NCBI RefSeq assembly: GCF_000143415.4
Contig: NW_003314294.1
Span: 1,047,070-1,111,069 of the forward strand
Direction of reading: 5' to 3'
DNA length: 64,000 nucleotides
DNA from: Selaginella moellendorffii
Taxonomy: Eukaryota; Streptophyta; Lycopodiopsida; Selaginellales; Selaginellaceae
Positions 12,716 through 23,500 of the stretch are shown here, in pieces (position 1 is the first letter of the stretch; the number at the start of each line of letters is the position of its first letter). Below the pieces are notes generated by a model. That model worked only from the letters and a program-made list of their open reading frames with translations. It was not told the origin of the DNA and made no database searches. A program made the translations under genes and the position numbers.

Positions 12716-15072
12716 GAGCTGTCTGTTTGGACTCCCCGAATAAAAATCACTTTTCTTCTTTATCAAGCTCCTCACCACCTTTCATCAAAGCCACCACCAA
12801 TTCCCGCAACTTCCGCGTCCCATGTCTCCTTTCTTTCACCGGACAATCAGGACTCAAGGCTCTGGCGTTACTGGACTCGGGTGCAACTTCCTGCTTCATG
12901 GACACGGACTTTGCTGCCCGACATCACGTTCCTCTTTCTCCTACCATACGGGATTTGAGGGTTGAAGGCATCGGCGGGCATTTTGTGTCTCCATCTTCTG
13001 GACTTAGGGAAACGTTGCCCGTTCGAGTACACATCGAGTCCACCGTCACCGATATCGCCTTCAACATCATCAACAGCAAGTCCTCCTCTGTGGTGCTCAG
13101 TCTTCCTTGGTTCCAACTACATCAGCCTCAGATCTGTTGGAAGGAATTACAGCTCATCTCTCCCACGGCTTCCCCTACTGTTCATCGAGTCCGAATCAGG
13201 AAAAGTTCCCTAAACTCAAATCGGGGTTCTGTTCCTGACTTTATAAAGTTTTCACCCTCTTTTTTTTCCTCTCTTCCATCTTACACTGGACCGTATCCTC
13301 GTCTCATCATTCCATTTAGTCGTCCGCCTCCTCCTATCTCCACAATCACTATGAAAGAACTCCTTCATGAAGAACCTCTTTTTCTTTTTGCTTTGCATGT
13401 TTCTCCTGTCAGTCTTCCTGAGAAGTATCATGATTTTGGGGATGTGTTTGACAAGAAAAAAGCTAGTGTACTGCCTGTTCATCGGCCTTATGATTGTCCC
13501 ATTGATTTACAGGAAGGAGCGTCACCTCCATGGGGGCCTATCTACAGGTTATCCCCGTCCGAGCTTAAGGCCCTCAAAAAGTACGTGGATGAGAACCTTG
13601 CCTCGGGCTACATTCAGCATTCGCAGTCCCCGGCTGGAGCACCTGTCTTCTTTGTCAAGAAGAAGGATGGGAGCTTGCGGCTAGTCATCGACTACCGAGG
13701 TTTGAACAAGGTGACTGTTCGGAACCGTTATCCGCTGCCCCTGATCTCGGACCTGTTGGAACGCCTCGGCGGTGCCCGCTTCTTCACCAAGATCGACCTC
13801 CGTGGAGCATACAACCTGATCCGGATCCGGCCTGGTGATGAATGGAAGACTGCGTTCTGAAGCCGCTATGGCCACTTCGAATACACTGTCATGCCATTTG
13901 GCTTGACAAATGCTCCAGCAGTTTTCCAACACATGGCGAACGACGTCTTTCGGGAGTTTCTTGATCGGATGGTGATCATCTACCTCGATGACATCCTCAT
14001 CTACTCAAAAACTCAGGAGGAGCATGACGAACATGTACGCAAGGTGCTAGCGAAGCTGCGAGAACACGGCCTATATGTGAAGCTTGAGAAATGTTCCTTT
14101 GATCAGCAGTCTGTGGAGTTCCTTGGGTACTTTGTCACTCCTGAGGGTATCACGATGGATCCTGCCAAAGTCAAGACTATTCTCGAATGGGAGCCTCCAC
14201 AATCAATGTCGGACGTTCAGGTTTTCCTTGGCTTCGCCAACTTCTACCGCAAATTCATTGATCTTTACTTTGACATTGTCCTTCCTCTCACACATCTCAC
14301 TCGCAAGGATGTTCCCTTCTCTTGGTCTGCTGCTGCCCAGCAGGCCTTCGACACACTCAAGGCGGCTTTCAGTTCTGCTCCTGTCTTGATCCATGCTGAT
14401 TCCTCACAACCTTTCTTCATCGAGGCTGACGCCTCCAACTTTGCCATTGGTGCTGTGCTGTCTCAACTCGGAGCAGATCACGAACTTCATCCGGTCGCTT
14501 TCCATTCTCGGAAATTCCAGCCTACGGAGATCAATTACGAAATCCACGACAAGGAGCTCCTTGCCATCGTGGATTCCTTTGGAGAGTGGCGCCGTTTCTT
14601 GGAGGGGGCGAGCCATCAAATAACAGTCTGGACGGATCACAAAAATCTCGAATACTTTGCCACTTCCCGAGTTTTAAGCTGTCGTCAAGCAAGGTGGGCA
14701 CAATTCTTGAGTTGGTTTGACTTTGTTATCAAGTACAGACCTGGAAAGCTTCAAGGCCTTCCTGATGCTCTTTCAAGGCGCTCCTATCTCAATCTCAGGC
14801 CTGGTAATCCTGCCTTCAATCAACAAGATCAAGTTATCCTCGGTCTTGATCGGCTTCAAGTTATGGCAATTTCCCTGGCCCCTCAGGACTCCTCCTTGAT
14901 GGATGCAATCAGAAACGATCTTCAATCCGATGATCTCGCTAGCTACATTTTCCCCCATCTTCAGGCTGGACACCCAGTGACTCCCGACTACCGGCGATTT
15001 GACGAGTTCGAGTTCTTAGATGGCTTATTATACCGTGGGGAGCAGCTTTATGTTCCTAAAGGTGATGCTTGA
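12622..15072 (+). pseudogene. Ty3/gypsy pol copy B (PR-RT-RNase H), one internal stop
   Basis: In one frame the sequence encodes protease ([13 protein letters not shown]), RT ([37 protein letters not shown]), RNase H (FFIEADASNFAIGAVLSQ, DHKNLEYFATSR) and the linker into integrase (DGLLYRGEQLYVPKGDA). A TGA at 13858-13860 interrupts RT, where copy A reads Leu (TTA). A second stop at 15070-15072 precedes RLVLMACHDN, the integrase zinc-binding start. The frame is otherwise preserved over 2.4 kb, so decay is recent. Confidence 0.85.
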
Positions 15073-15105
15073 AGGTTGGTTCTGATGGCGTGCCACGATA
15101 ACCAG

Positions 15106-16145
15106 AGCCAGGGCGGGAGGATCGACATCAAGAGAATGCCGGCGGAGATGGACGAGGTGAGCAAGAGGAGGATGAGCAAGCTCCTTCGCAAGCACGCCGC
15201 GGTGTTTAAGCTCACGTACAAGCACCACAGGGCCCAGGAGTGGATCGAGCTCAGGGATTTCATGCAAGAGATCATGGAGGCCGAGAGGCAGGCGATCCGT
15301 GACAGGGATGAGAAGCTCTCGGTGTCCATCGTGAAGAAAATCTTGATGATGTGCAAGGATCGCAGGGCGCCAGTGACTCCGCTCAAGAACTTGAGCAAGA
15401 GTGTGCCTTCCCTGTGGATTTTGATGGGTTTCTCCGGAGGTATCCGGAGGATTTCCGGCTAGCCGGGGGATCCAGAATGGTGGAGCTCGTTTCGTGGGAT
15501 CAGTCGCTAGCCGTGACTGACAGAGAAAGGGCTGTGGAGGCAGGAAGAACGCAAAGAATTCTCGGCCCTTGGGCGTTCGTGAGTACGTTTCCAAAGAAGT
15601 TCGAGGCGGACAGGATTTTCTGGGAGGAATTCGACAAGTTCCAAACACTTCCAATGCCGTCACCTTACGAAGACCCCGGCAACTCGGCAGATCCAAGCAG
15701 TCTGTCTGGAGAGAAGAGACTCCTGGCAGTCTTTCACGAGCTACTCAGCCTCACGATCGAGAAGAGAGCATCTCTTGCAAAGTTCAAAGGATTCAAGCAG
15801 GAGTTGCGGCTGCCAGAGTACTCAGACGCTCTGCTTGCGAGCCACCCGCGGTTTTTCTACGTCTCAGAGAGCAACTCACGCCAGATGGCGTTTCTCCGCG
15901 AAGCTTACCGGGAGAACGATCGGGTGTCCGTGACACGAGTAAAGGATCCGCTGGTTACTATAAGGAATCGATACATGGGCCTGCTAAGGGTGGAGTTCAG
16001 GGAGCCGCGGGTGAAAAGGCCTTGTGTATTTAGCACAGATGAAAGCGATAATGAGGTAAGTTGTTGCTCTATATGTTTTCTATCTCATCTTGGTTTGTTT
16101 GGCCATTTGCAGGATTGTGACACAGACGCCGCAGATATACCATGA
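15106..16145 (+). pseudogene. PORR-domain (plant organelle RNA recognition) gene, 5'-truncated and frameshifted
   Basis: PORR proteins bind organellar introns and assist splicing. The translation matches the PORR pattern: FLRRYPEDFRL, MVELVSWDQSLAV, FQTLPMPSPYEDPG, LSGEKRLLAVFHELLSLTIE, HPRFFYVSESNSRQMAFLRE. Exon 1 ends at 16055 (GAG|GTAAGT). A 57-nt intron ends at 16112, and an 11-codon exon (DCDTDAADIP, stop) ends at 16145. The first part (15106 to about 15390) and the rest are in different frames; a single-base indel near 15390, before CAFPVDFDGF, explains this. The 5' end with any transit peptide is missing; the first in-frame ATG (15085) lies in gypsy integrase sequence. It is probably a pseudogene, unless the frameshift is a sequencing error. 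Confidence 0.75.
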
Positions 16146-16440
16146 ATCGTGAAAGGAGAAAGCGCTCACAAGAGACAGACACTGATCGTTTGAGAGGTAT
16201 GTTGCTTATTTCTCTTTTTCCTTTGCGGGCAGTGATGACGAGGTCTCTAGATGTTTTCTATCTCACCTTTTCGTTTCTTTGGCCTTTGCAGGAATGCGAC
16301 AAGACGCCGCAGATATACGATGAATCGTGGAAGCAGGCATGCGCTCACACGTTGATCGTTTTTCCGGTCATGGGAAGGTATGTTGCTCTTCCTTTGCTGC
16401 GAGCAGTGATTGACGTTTGTTGGTTATAGAAAGCCAAAGC
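16146..16440 (+). repeat. Duplicated intron plus terminal exon of the PORR gene
   Basis: Downstream of the PORR stop, the short terminal exon and its preceding intron recur. A donor-like GTATGTTGC is followed by a TTTGCAG acceptor near 16290, and then a block closely resembling the exon at 16113-16145 (GACGCCGCAGATATAC words, then GATGAATCGTGG). A further GTATGTTGCTCTTCC donor-like copy starts near 16378. No separate ORF of note exists here. These are partial tandem duplications that could serve as alternative last exons, or are non-functional. Confidence 0.6.
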
Positions 16441-16618
16441 CGCGAGCTCCAAACCTGTTCTTGGAGTGACATCTCTTCGTTACCAAATGACCATTTCAAT
16501 GCCGCTCGGCGGGAAACTGAGGTTAGTCGCAACCGGTTTCTAATCTTTTAATTTGGAGATTGATTGTGACAGATTCAAGACCACTTGAAAGCATACAACT
16601 TCACAGGATAGGATCGAA

Positions 16619-17788
16619 TCAACGTATATAGCGATAAGATCTACATAGCGAAAGAAGAACACAGTCCCAGCTACATCGTGACACCAGGTAGTCGCAAACA
16701 TCCTTGTGCCAAAACTCCATCACCGATTCCCAGAGGCTGGGAACTCGCTTGGGCAGTGCCACCCTCAGCAAGCCATCGCCAGTCAAGTTGTAGCTCGCCC
16801 TGTCCTCCACATACCTGAGAGGGAAGTAAAGCCTGCGAGCAAACACTTTGGTGCTCGCTCCTCCGCGCTCCAGCCTCACTGCGTGGCCGCCATCCTCGTC
16901 CCGAGCAACGCCGGCTATGGACGCGATGCAGCCAGTCCCTTGCGCCTCTCCCATGAGCTTCAAGAACCAGTCGCGCTCCATCATGCCCCGGATCTCCCGA
17001 GCTGCTGCTGCTTCTTCGCCATCCTTTCCTCCTCCCCCGGACGAGCAAGTGACTTCCACCTGAGCCGACTGCGCGCCAGGCATCTCCGCGACGATCACGT
17101 ACGAATCCGGGAGCTCCAAGATGTCCACCAGTGGCGACACTGTGATCACGCTCGGGTCATGGACGCAAGCACCAACTTTGGTGGCAACGAGAGCTTCCGG
17201 TCGGACGAGTCGATCAGCGTTTTCGATGGTGTGGTCCATGGGCGGAGCTCGCAGCCCACGAGCCGTGGAATGATCCTCATCACTCCGAGGCTCCAGCTCC
17301 ACCAAGTCTTGTACTAGCTCGGATCCTGGAACAAGCGGCACCGTCACCCGCAAGAGACCATTCTCAATCCGGTGGCTGATCCTGGCCGCGTCGGCGTGCC
17401 CGGGGAGGATGAACTTGCGAGCAAACAGCTTGGTGAAAGCACCGCGATCACGGACGGAGAACTCGGCTGGCTCCTGGTCGTGGGAGACGCCAGCGATGGA
17501 GAAAAGATGAGAGCCCTCTACTGCTTGCACCTTGATTGATACGTCGCTGCTCGCCACTCCTGGCATCTCCACCAGGATGAGATACGCGCCTTGGAGGCGC
17601 ACCACGTCGGTGGGAGGAGTCGTCACCACCGTGTCGCCGATGGCGCAAAGGAACGACATCATTGCGTCCTCTACCTCGACTGTGGCGTTGGAGGAGCTCC
17701 CGCAGCCCCGCGCGTGGACGGAAAGGCCATGCTTGCACGCCGCCACCGCTGCCGTGAAGAGCGCCAACAGCAATAGCGCCCTTTTCAT
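16619..17788 (-). CDS. Secreted/ER tandem alpha-crystallin-domain (small heat-shock-like) protein
   Basis: This intronless ORF of 389 codons has its ATG at 17788. Residues 1-17 (MKRALLLLALFTAAVAA) are a clear signal peptide. Two HSP20/alpha-crystallin-like domains follow. The first is at about 55-165: ILVEMPGVASSDVSIKV, then SIAGVS, an FARKFILPGHAD strand and NGLLRVTVPL. The second is at about 205-345: DSYVIVAEMPGAQSAQVEV, SIAGVARDE, FARRLYFPLRYVE, GDGLLRVALP. The paired VEMPG...GLLRV(T/A)(V/L)P signatures are the sHSP fold. Standard plant sHSPs have one domain and 150-230 residues, so a duplicated, secretory form is unusual. No KDEL-type signal is seen. The last about 25 residues are Cys/Tyr/Arg-rich and may be mis-annotated if a 3' intron exists. 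The chaperone role is inferred from the domain. Confidence 0.8.
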   Translation of the reverse strand: MKRALLLLALFTAAVAACKHGLSVHARGCGSSSNATVEVEDAMMSFLCAIGDTVVTTPPTDVVRLQGAYLILVEMPGVASSDVSIKVQAVEGSHLFSIAGVSHDQEPAEFSVRDRGAFTKLFARKFILPGHADAARISHRIENGLLRVTVPLVPGSELVQDLVELEPRSDEDHSTARGLRAPPMDHTIENADRLVRPEALVATKVGACVHDPSVITVSPLVDILELPDSYVIVAEMPGAQSAQVEVTCSSGGGGKDGEEAAAAREIRGMMERDWFLKLMGEAQGTGCIASIAGVARDEDGGHAVRLERGGASTKVFARRLYFPLRYVEDRASYNLTGDGLLRVALPKRVPSLWESVMEFWHKDVCDYLVSRCSWDCVLLSLCRSYRYIR

Positions 17789-18720
17789 CTTACCCTACAT
17801 CAAGAGCTTAGCAATTAGGATTATTATAGAAAATGATCGATCAAACCTTTTACAAAAAGGATTCCAAGCTTTCAGGAAAGGCAGTACTGTCAAAACACAA
17901 GAGCGTTAAGTTGGTGTAAGAAAACAAGCGTTCCGGGCGGTTTTCGATCCTCTACAGCCAGCTGTGATACCTGTAAACTTGCGAACTAGATCAGTGGTCG
18001 CTTCGCCACCATAAACTCCCTCTTAGGACTCCTGCATGACAAGAAAGGTAACACTTTGCACAGCCATTTTGCTCCCGCCTCGTCCATGAATCTTGTGCAC
18101 CATTTTGACACTGTCAATTAAGAGAAAAGCGAAAGAGAACTCGCCCAACCAAAAACTCACCTCTACTGTGTAATGCCATCCTTTAACAATTCTGCTGCAC
18201 AGGAGCACCACTTGGTCTTACTCGTCTTGGAAGGGCTTGTTGCACACCCCCGAGCAAATCCTTTTGCTCTAACCACGACGGTCCTCGTCGACAAACCAGA
18301 CGTGTTCCAGGAACCATGGTCTGTGTGGCTGCATATACAACCAAAGAGTGTCCGCCTAAGGCAGCACGCTTGTCAAGGATAGGGGACCTAATCTGGGATA
18401 TTGGGACGGGCATAGGGTCGCCTTGCTTGGCGGCATGGGAACTGAGAAGAAGGAGCAACTAGCACGGATAGCAATGAACAAGCTGGCAGAGAATGTTCAA
18501 ACCTCTACTGACGGTCATGTGTCTCGAATAGCTGCAATATTGCGGCGAAAGAGAAGTGTGGAATGATAAGTTGATTTCTATTTTGTCTCTTCAATGCTCT
18601 TCTTCCAGTCGGCACTTTTAGAGTTACTCAATGTTATGCTCTCTGCCAATGGAGGACAAGGCTCAGTCGGCAGAAACATTGCTTGCAATACACTACTGCT
18701 AACTAACTGAGCCGTTTCGG
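17789..18720. other. Intergenic region without a supported gene
   Basis: This region lies upstream of the tandem alpha-crystallin gene on its 5' side. A TATAATAA-like tract near 17820-17828 (minus strand) could be its TATA box. I see no clear heat-shock elements. Short ORFs exist on both strands at 18.0-18.5 kb but have no recognisable domain, and their codon content looks random. Confidence 0.5.
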
Positions 18721-19300
18721 AATTTTAGATGTCGAGCCTGGAGCCCTAAATTTTGAATGGATGCACTTTCTTTTTTTTTTCCTGTGAGATGCAGCCATTC
18801 TGTGCACACCCAGCACGCACACCGTGAATCAGCATGGCAGCAAGATCTCACATTGGGATTCAATCGAGGCCAGAAGAGCAGTCCAGTCCAGGAAACCACA
18901 TCCTTATCATCGAACAAGAACTTCGCTTCCTCCAAATGCCAAATTTGGGCATATGCTACGAGCATGCTTGTCCACGTAACCGGGATTCTCTGGGGCACCC
19001 AGTTTAACAATCGCCTGGCTTCTTCGGTCAGGCCCATCTGATTCTAAGCTTAACCCATGGGCCCCCATCTTGCATCGGCATTTTCTGGAACACAATCGCA
19101 GCCTCATCCAGGTGCCTCTTCTGGGCATATGCTGCAAGAAGCGCGTTCCAAGTGAGGCAGTCGATCGAACGTCTTTTTGGCTTCCTCCATGCATCCCTTG
19201 CGCGCAAAGGTGATGCGACTGCAGGAGATCCTCCATTGCGATGCAGGTTAGCTCTTTCAATTCGCATTCTTCGGTTTCTGAGCTCCAACAACTCCAAATT
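18720..19300 (-). pseudogene. PPR protein relic
   Basis: Pieces of PPR motifs appear on the minus strand in three frames: VTWTSMLVAYAQIWHLEEAK, KDVVSWTGLL, TWNALLAAYAQKRHLDEAAI and VFQKMPMQDG. These match the plant PLS-type PPR pattern (V.SWT.M..AYAQ.G...A...F..MP) seen intact at 38.6-40.3 kb. Frame changes between motifs and missing segments show it is broken. The family's normal role is sequence-specific RNA binding in organelles; none is expected here. Confidence 0.75.
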
Positions 19301-19427
19301 CTTTGGAAACTTTCTGTGTTGACAAAATACAATAAGAAATAGAAAATGAAAGACAATGCATTAACTTGTTTTTATTTTTAAACCACAAAGCAGAATCTTA
19401 TTATCTGTATACAATCCGTGGGCTCTG

Positions 19428-20101
19428 CTAACCAATTGCGCGTCTGGTCTGCTCGCTGAGGCGTATAGTGTGCCCATCTTCATGGCCCCATTTGCCAATC
19501 CAGTACTGCAAGCCGTGCTCATTGGTCGATTCAGCTGTTGGTCCGCTGAAGATTGGTCTCATGTACAAGGTATCCATTACGACCTCCTCACTGTTGGCCG
19601 GGTTGGGTCGAACTCTGACGCACTGAGCTTGCCTCCACAATGAGAGACTGTACTTTCCAAATGTTTTCCTCTCACCTGCAGCAAGCATGCATACGGACAT
19701 TGATCAAGAGGATCGATATAAGCGGATGAGGCTGATTGAATATACGTACCAGGTAAGATTTCCACAAAACCCCCTTCAGACTGAAGCTTTTGAGTAATGA
19801 AGAGCACGGTGCTGGTTGCCCAACCTGTTGCGGTGGATGCAATTGATATACCTGAGATGCTTGCAGCAGCAGCTGTGAAGGCCGCCAAGGCCTCAGTAGA
19901 AACAAAGAACACATCGATGACTCCATTAGCAACCAGAGCCGCGCTGAATGGTGCAGCGGCTCCAGCGGTTGCAACGACAGTGGCAACCGCCGCAAATACA
20001 GTGACAACAGTGGTGGCAATACCAATGGCTGCAGTATCAGGGCCTACCTTCACAAGGTAAGGGTCGCGAGTGTTGTTGTAGATGGAAATGTAGGAGCCCA
20101 T
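19428..20101 (-). CDS. Two-exon gene of unknown function (lineage-specific family)
   Basis: Exon 1 is 20101-19750 from an ATG starting MGSYISIYNNTRDPYLVKVG. A 74-nt intron with GTACGT donor and TTGCTGCAG acceptor follows, then exon 2 at 19675-19428. The predicted product is 199 residues. Residues about 23-95 are rich in Ala/Val/Thr and look like one or two hydrophobic hairpins. The C-terminal part (TFGKYSLSLWRQAQCVRVRP, TLYMRPIFSG, GLQYWIGKWGHEDG) is well-formed and globular. The start MGSYIS fits the N-myristoylation rule (Gly2, Ser6). However, the same frame is open upstream (CLPAGVQNFAMGSYIS), so the real start may lie in a further 5' exon. I do not recognise the family. Confidence 0.6.
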
Positions 20102-20325
20102 TGCAAAATTTTGCACCCCAGCAGGCAGGCAATGCTGGCAATGTTGCTCGAGGAATCCTCATCCTGATATTTAGGGGTGCAAGCGGCATACAAGTTGCTA
20201 GTGTAAACAGAACGTGGAAACTCTAGGACATTGACAGGAATGAAATGTAACAACAATTGAGAGCGTTGCAGCGTGGGGAAGACGTGGATGCGAGCCTCCA
20301 ATTCAACATAGCACCACACACCAAA
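20102..20325 (-). other. Possible 5' exon of the unknown gene, interrupted by the Copia insertion
   Basis: The minus strand at about 20319-20170 is open and protein-like (VWCYVELEARIHVFPTLQRS, then LHFIPVNVLEFPRSVYTSN). Removing the Copia element and one copy of its target duplication joins this to RYRSHNLANGLFG, encoded by the minus strand just right of 25098, in the same frame. A GTATGC donor-like site near 20180 and an acceptor-like CCAG near 20132 could form a 57-nt intron, but the phases do not connect cleanly to the downstream exon. It is either a 5' exon of the neighbouring gene or a separate small gene; the Copia lies inside it. Confidence 0.4.
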
Positions 20326-20330
20326 TAGAC
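20326..20330. repeat. Target-site duplication (left) of intact Copia
   Basis: The five bases TAGAC precede the 5' LTR and are repeated exactly at 25094-25098 after the 3' LTR. This is the 5-bp duplication expected for Copia integrase. Confidence 0.9.
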
Positions 20331-20486
20331 TGTAGATAGCCAGCCTGGAGTCTAATCCAAGGTGGCAAGAGATTTATGTGGACGCTGAAATGAGCGGACA
20401 CAAGACTTGTATATATTTACATGGAGAAAATGAAAAGGCAGTAGGTTAGGGGAAACAGAGTGTGTCGTTTAACTAGAAAACTATCA
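20331..20486 (+). repeat. 5' LTR of intact Copia (156 bp)
   Basis: The LTR starts TGTAGATAGCC and ends ACTATCA, giving the TG...CA ends. By eye it is identical over its whole 156 bp to 24938-25093, which implies a very recent insertion. The LTR is short for a plant Copia element. A TATATATTTAC tract lies near 20408-20418 and may be the promoter. Confidence 0.92.
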
Positions 20487-20500
20487 TGGTATCGGAGCAG
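20487..20500 (+). other. Copia primer-binding site
   Basis: TGGTATCGGAGCAG begins at the base after the 5' LTR. It resembles the usual plant Copia primer-binding site complementary to the 3' end of initiator tRNA-Met (one difference from the common TGGTATCAGAGC). Confidence 0.85.
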
Positions 20501-20511
20501 TCGATGATCTC

Positions 20512-23500
20512 ATGGGCAAAACAAGACCACGCAACGAGCAGCAAGGCTACGCGACTCTAGATCGCGTGACTGCTCGACTGCAGCAAAAGAAGAGGAAGGG
20601 AAAAATCCGTGCTGTAGAGAAGTTTATTCAAGATCAGGGTTGGAGCGTGCTGGAAATTGTAGAAGAAATGACCACAAGTAAGGCAATACCGATCCCTCTA
20701 TTCACAGGCACAGATTTTGAGAATTGGGCGAAAGAAATTTCGTTCCTCTTTCTCCGGGACAACTGTCTCAGAATTGTCCAAGGGACAGAGCCGAAGTCAG
20801 CGGCAAGCGACGAAGACGAGTGGCAGGTCAGAAACGATAAGGCAGTCTCCACCATGGGGATTGGCTTGGGCAAATTGCACCACCACCACCTGGATATCAC
20901 GAAGACCGCAGAAGAGAACTGGACAGCCTTGAAGAACGTATTCGGGAACCAAGCTAGTGCAGAGATTTCAAAGGTTGAGTTAAAGTCTAAACTTTTTGGC
21001 TTAAAAATGGCAGCGGACGAGACTCCAGCAGCTTTTCTAGGAAGGCTGAAGTCGGTGCTCTCCCAGCTGTCAAGTCTAGGTGAAGCAGTCACCGAGAATG
21101 ATAAGCGAGCAGTTCTTCTCAATGCTTTGGTTCGCCCAGAATTCAAATCACTGAAGACTATGCTCAAGAACTCAACAAAAACCTTCATTGAAATGCAAGC
21201 AGCTCTTATCAATGAAGAAGAACCAGCCGAAGACCAAACACCCGCAGATACAAACACAACCACAGCTTTGTTTGTCAATTCAAAGCAAACAAAGAATTCT
21301 CCAGGTAAAGGAGGCAGCGCTAGCAGTTTCAAGGCTGGTGCGAGCAACACTGCGAGCAGTTTCAGGGCTAGCAATGTTGGAGACAGCAACTCACGCGAGC
21401 GTAAAGGTGAGTGCAATTATTGTAAGCGGGTTGGACACTACGCCAGAGAATGCCGAGACAGGTTAGCAGGGCGTCCTCGAGGATTGGGGAGAAAGAACGC
21501 CAGGACTGGTTATACAAACCAGTCAAGAGCTCTCATGGTAAGAGCTATTCCAGAACCTGTGTTTGTTCAGCAGCAGGATCAAGACGTGATCTGGCTGGAC
21601 ACAGCAGCAAATATGCACATGACAGGCAGGCGAGAAGCATTTCTGAACCTCAGGAAAATTTCAACAGGCAGGCAGGTTGGTTTAGGAGACAAGAGTCTTC
21701 TTTCAGTTGTAGCAGTGGGCACAGTTCAAGTACAGCTGGCCTCAGGAGAGCTACGAGATATCAGGAACATGTATTTTGTTCCAGGCTTGGCGTATCATCT
21801 TTTCTCAATCGGTGCAGCTTCTGACAACGGTTTCTATTTTATTTTTAATGCCAAGCAGGCTATTATGCGAGACGAGAAGACAGATCAAGCAGTGGCTTAT
21901 GGACAACGCTATTCTGGACTTTATAAACTTGACGCCACTATGGTTGTTCCAGATAAGCAGCCAGATCGAGCGCTCTCAACTCGAGCGAGTAATCTCCAGT
22001 TGTGGCATGAGCGTCTAGGCCATGTGCATGAAGACGCCCTCAAAGCAGTGTCCAGAGATCAAGCACATGCACAAGAATTCGAGTTTACAGGCAAGCTTGA
22101 ATTTTGTGAGGCTTGTGTGCTAGGAAAACAAGCACGCACATCATTTCCAAAGTTTTCAGAATCCAAGAGCAGTCAGCCTCTTGAGCTCGTTCACACAGAC
22201 GTGTGTGGGCCTCTCCATGTCCAAAGTCATCGTGGAATGAGGTATTTTTTGACATTCATCGATGACTACTCACGCTACACAGTCGTGAGACTTTTGGCCA
22301 AGAAATCTGAAGTTCTTGATCACTTTAAAGTTTACAAGGCTTCTGCTGAAAATCTTCTTGGCAAGCAGCTCAAGACCTTACGCAGTGACAGAGGTGGCGA
22401 GTACAAGTCACGAAATTTTATGAAGCTGTGCAATGAGAGTGGTATCCAGCAGCAGTTTACAGCTCCAGATAGTCCTGCTCAAAATGGAGTTGCTGAAAGG
22501 ATGAACCGGACTCTTATGGAGAGTGCACGTAGCATGCTTATTCACGCAGGAATGCCACTATCGTTCTGGGCCGAGGCGATTAATACAGCCACATATATTC
22601 GCAATCGAGTGCCTACCCAGCCTCTTGCAGATATTCCTTATCGTCTTTGGACCGGGAAGCAAGCCAGCTTGAGACATCTACGAGTTTTTGGATGCATAGC
22701 TTATGCGAAAGTTTCTAACAGTCATCGCAGAAAATTGGAGCCGAAGAGCATTCCTTGCATCATGGTTGGCTATTGTCTCGAGACTAAAGCTTATCGTCTT
22801 TACAACATGGCCACCAGATCAATTCTTATCAGCAGAGATGTCAAGTTTGATGAGAATTCTCTTTACAAGCATCGTTATAAAAATCCTGAGACTCCATCCT
22901 ATGTTTTGTTTTATGAAGAGGACGTTTCTAGGGCATCTGGGCCGCAGCCGCAAGTGCACGGCCAGCAGCAGCCGCGAGTTCAGCAGCTTCAGCCTCAGCA
23001 GCAGGTCGAAGCAGAGCAGCAGCCTCCACTTGAGCCCAGTCCTGTCACACCGGAGCAAGAAGATGAAGCAGTTACGCCATTTGATGACGGCTTCATTTTT
23101 TCAGGTTTGTTTGATGACCCAGAGGAGGAGGAGTCTCCACCAGGGCAGCCGCAAGCACAGCCTAGTACTCCCGGGGCTGCAAGATCCCAGCAAGAAGCAG
23201 ATCCAATTATTCCCGGCAAACCGTTTCGGACTATCACACGCAGTGGGAGAGTCAGCTACTTATCGCAAGCAGCTCAGGATGCTCAAGACTCCGGCCTTAA
23301 ATTGCTGTCGGTGATGGAGCAGTTTTCTCGTGAACCACGCACAGTCTGTGCAGCTCTTCAATCACCAGAAGCAGGACAGTGGAAGGCCGCTATGCAGGAG
23401 GAGTACAACTCCTTGATCCGTAACAACGTTTGGGAGCTTGTTTCTCTTCCACCAGGCAGGAAAATCGTCAGTACCAAGTGGATATTCAAGCGTAAATTGG

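Larger units (their letters stand above)
11440..15105 (+). mobile_element. Ty3/gypsy element copy B, 3'-truncated in integrase
   Basis: This second copy repeats the same leader (GGCGCCTC start, TATATATAGG near 11513-11522) and continues through gag, protease, RT, RNase H and the start of integrase. The last recognisable element codons are LYVPKGDA, stop, RLVLMACHDN, the H2C2-type integrase N-terminus. Homology ends abruptly at about 15105, where host PORR sequence begins in the same orientation. No 3' LTR is present, so the junction probably reflects a deletion or recombination that removed both the 3' half of the element and the 5' end of the PORR gene. Confidence 0.85.
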
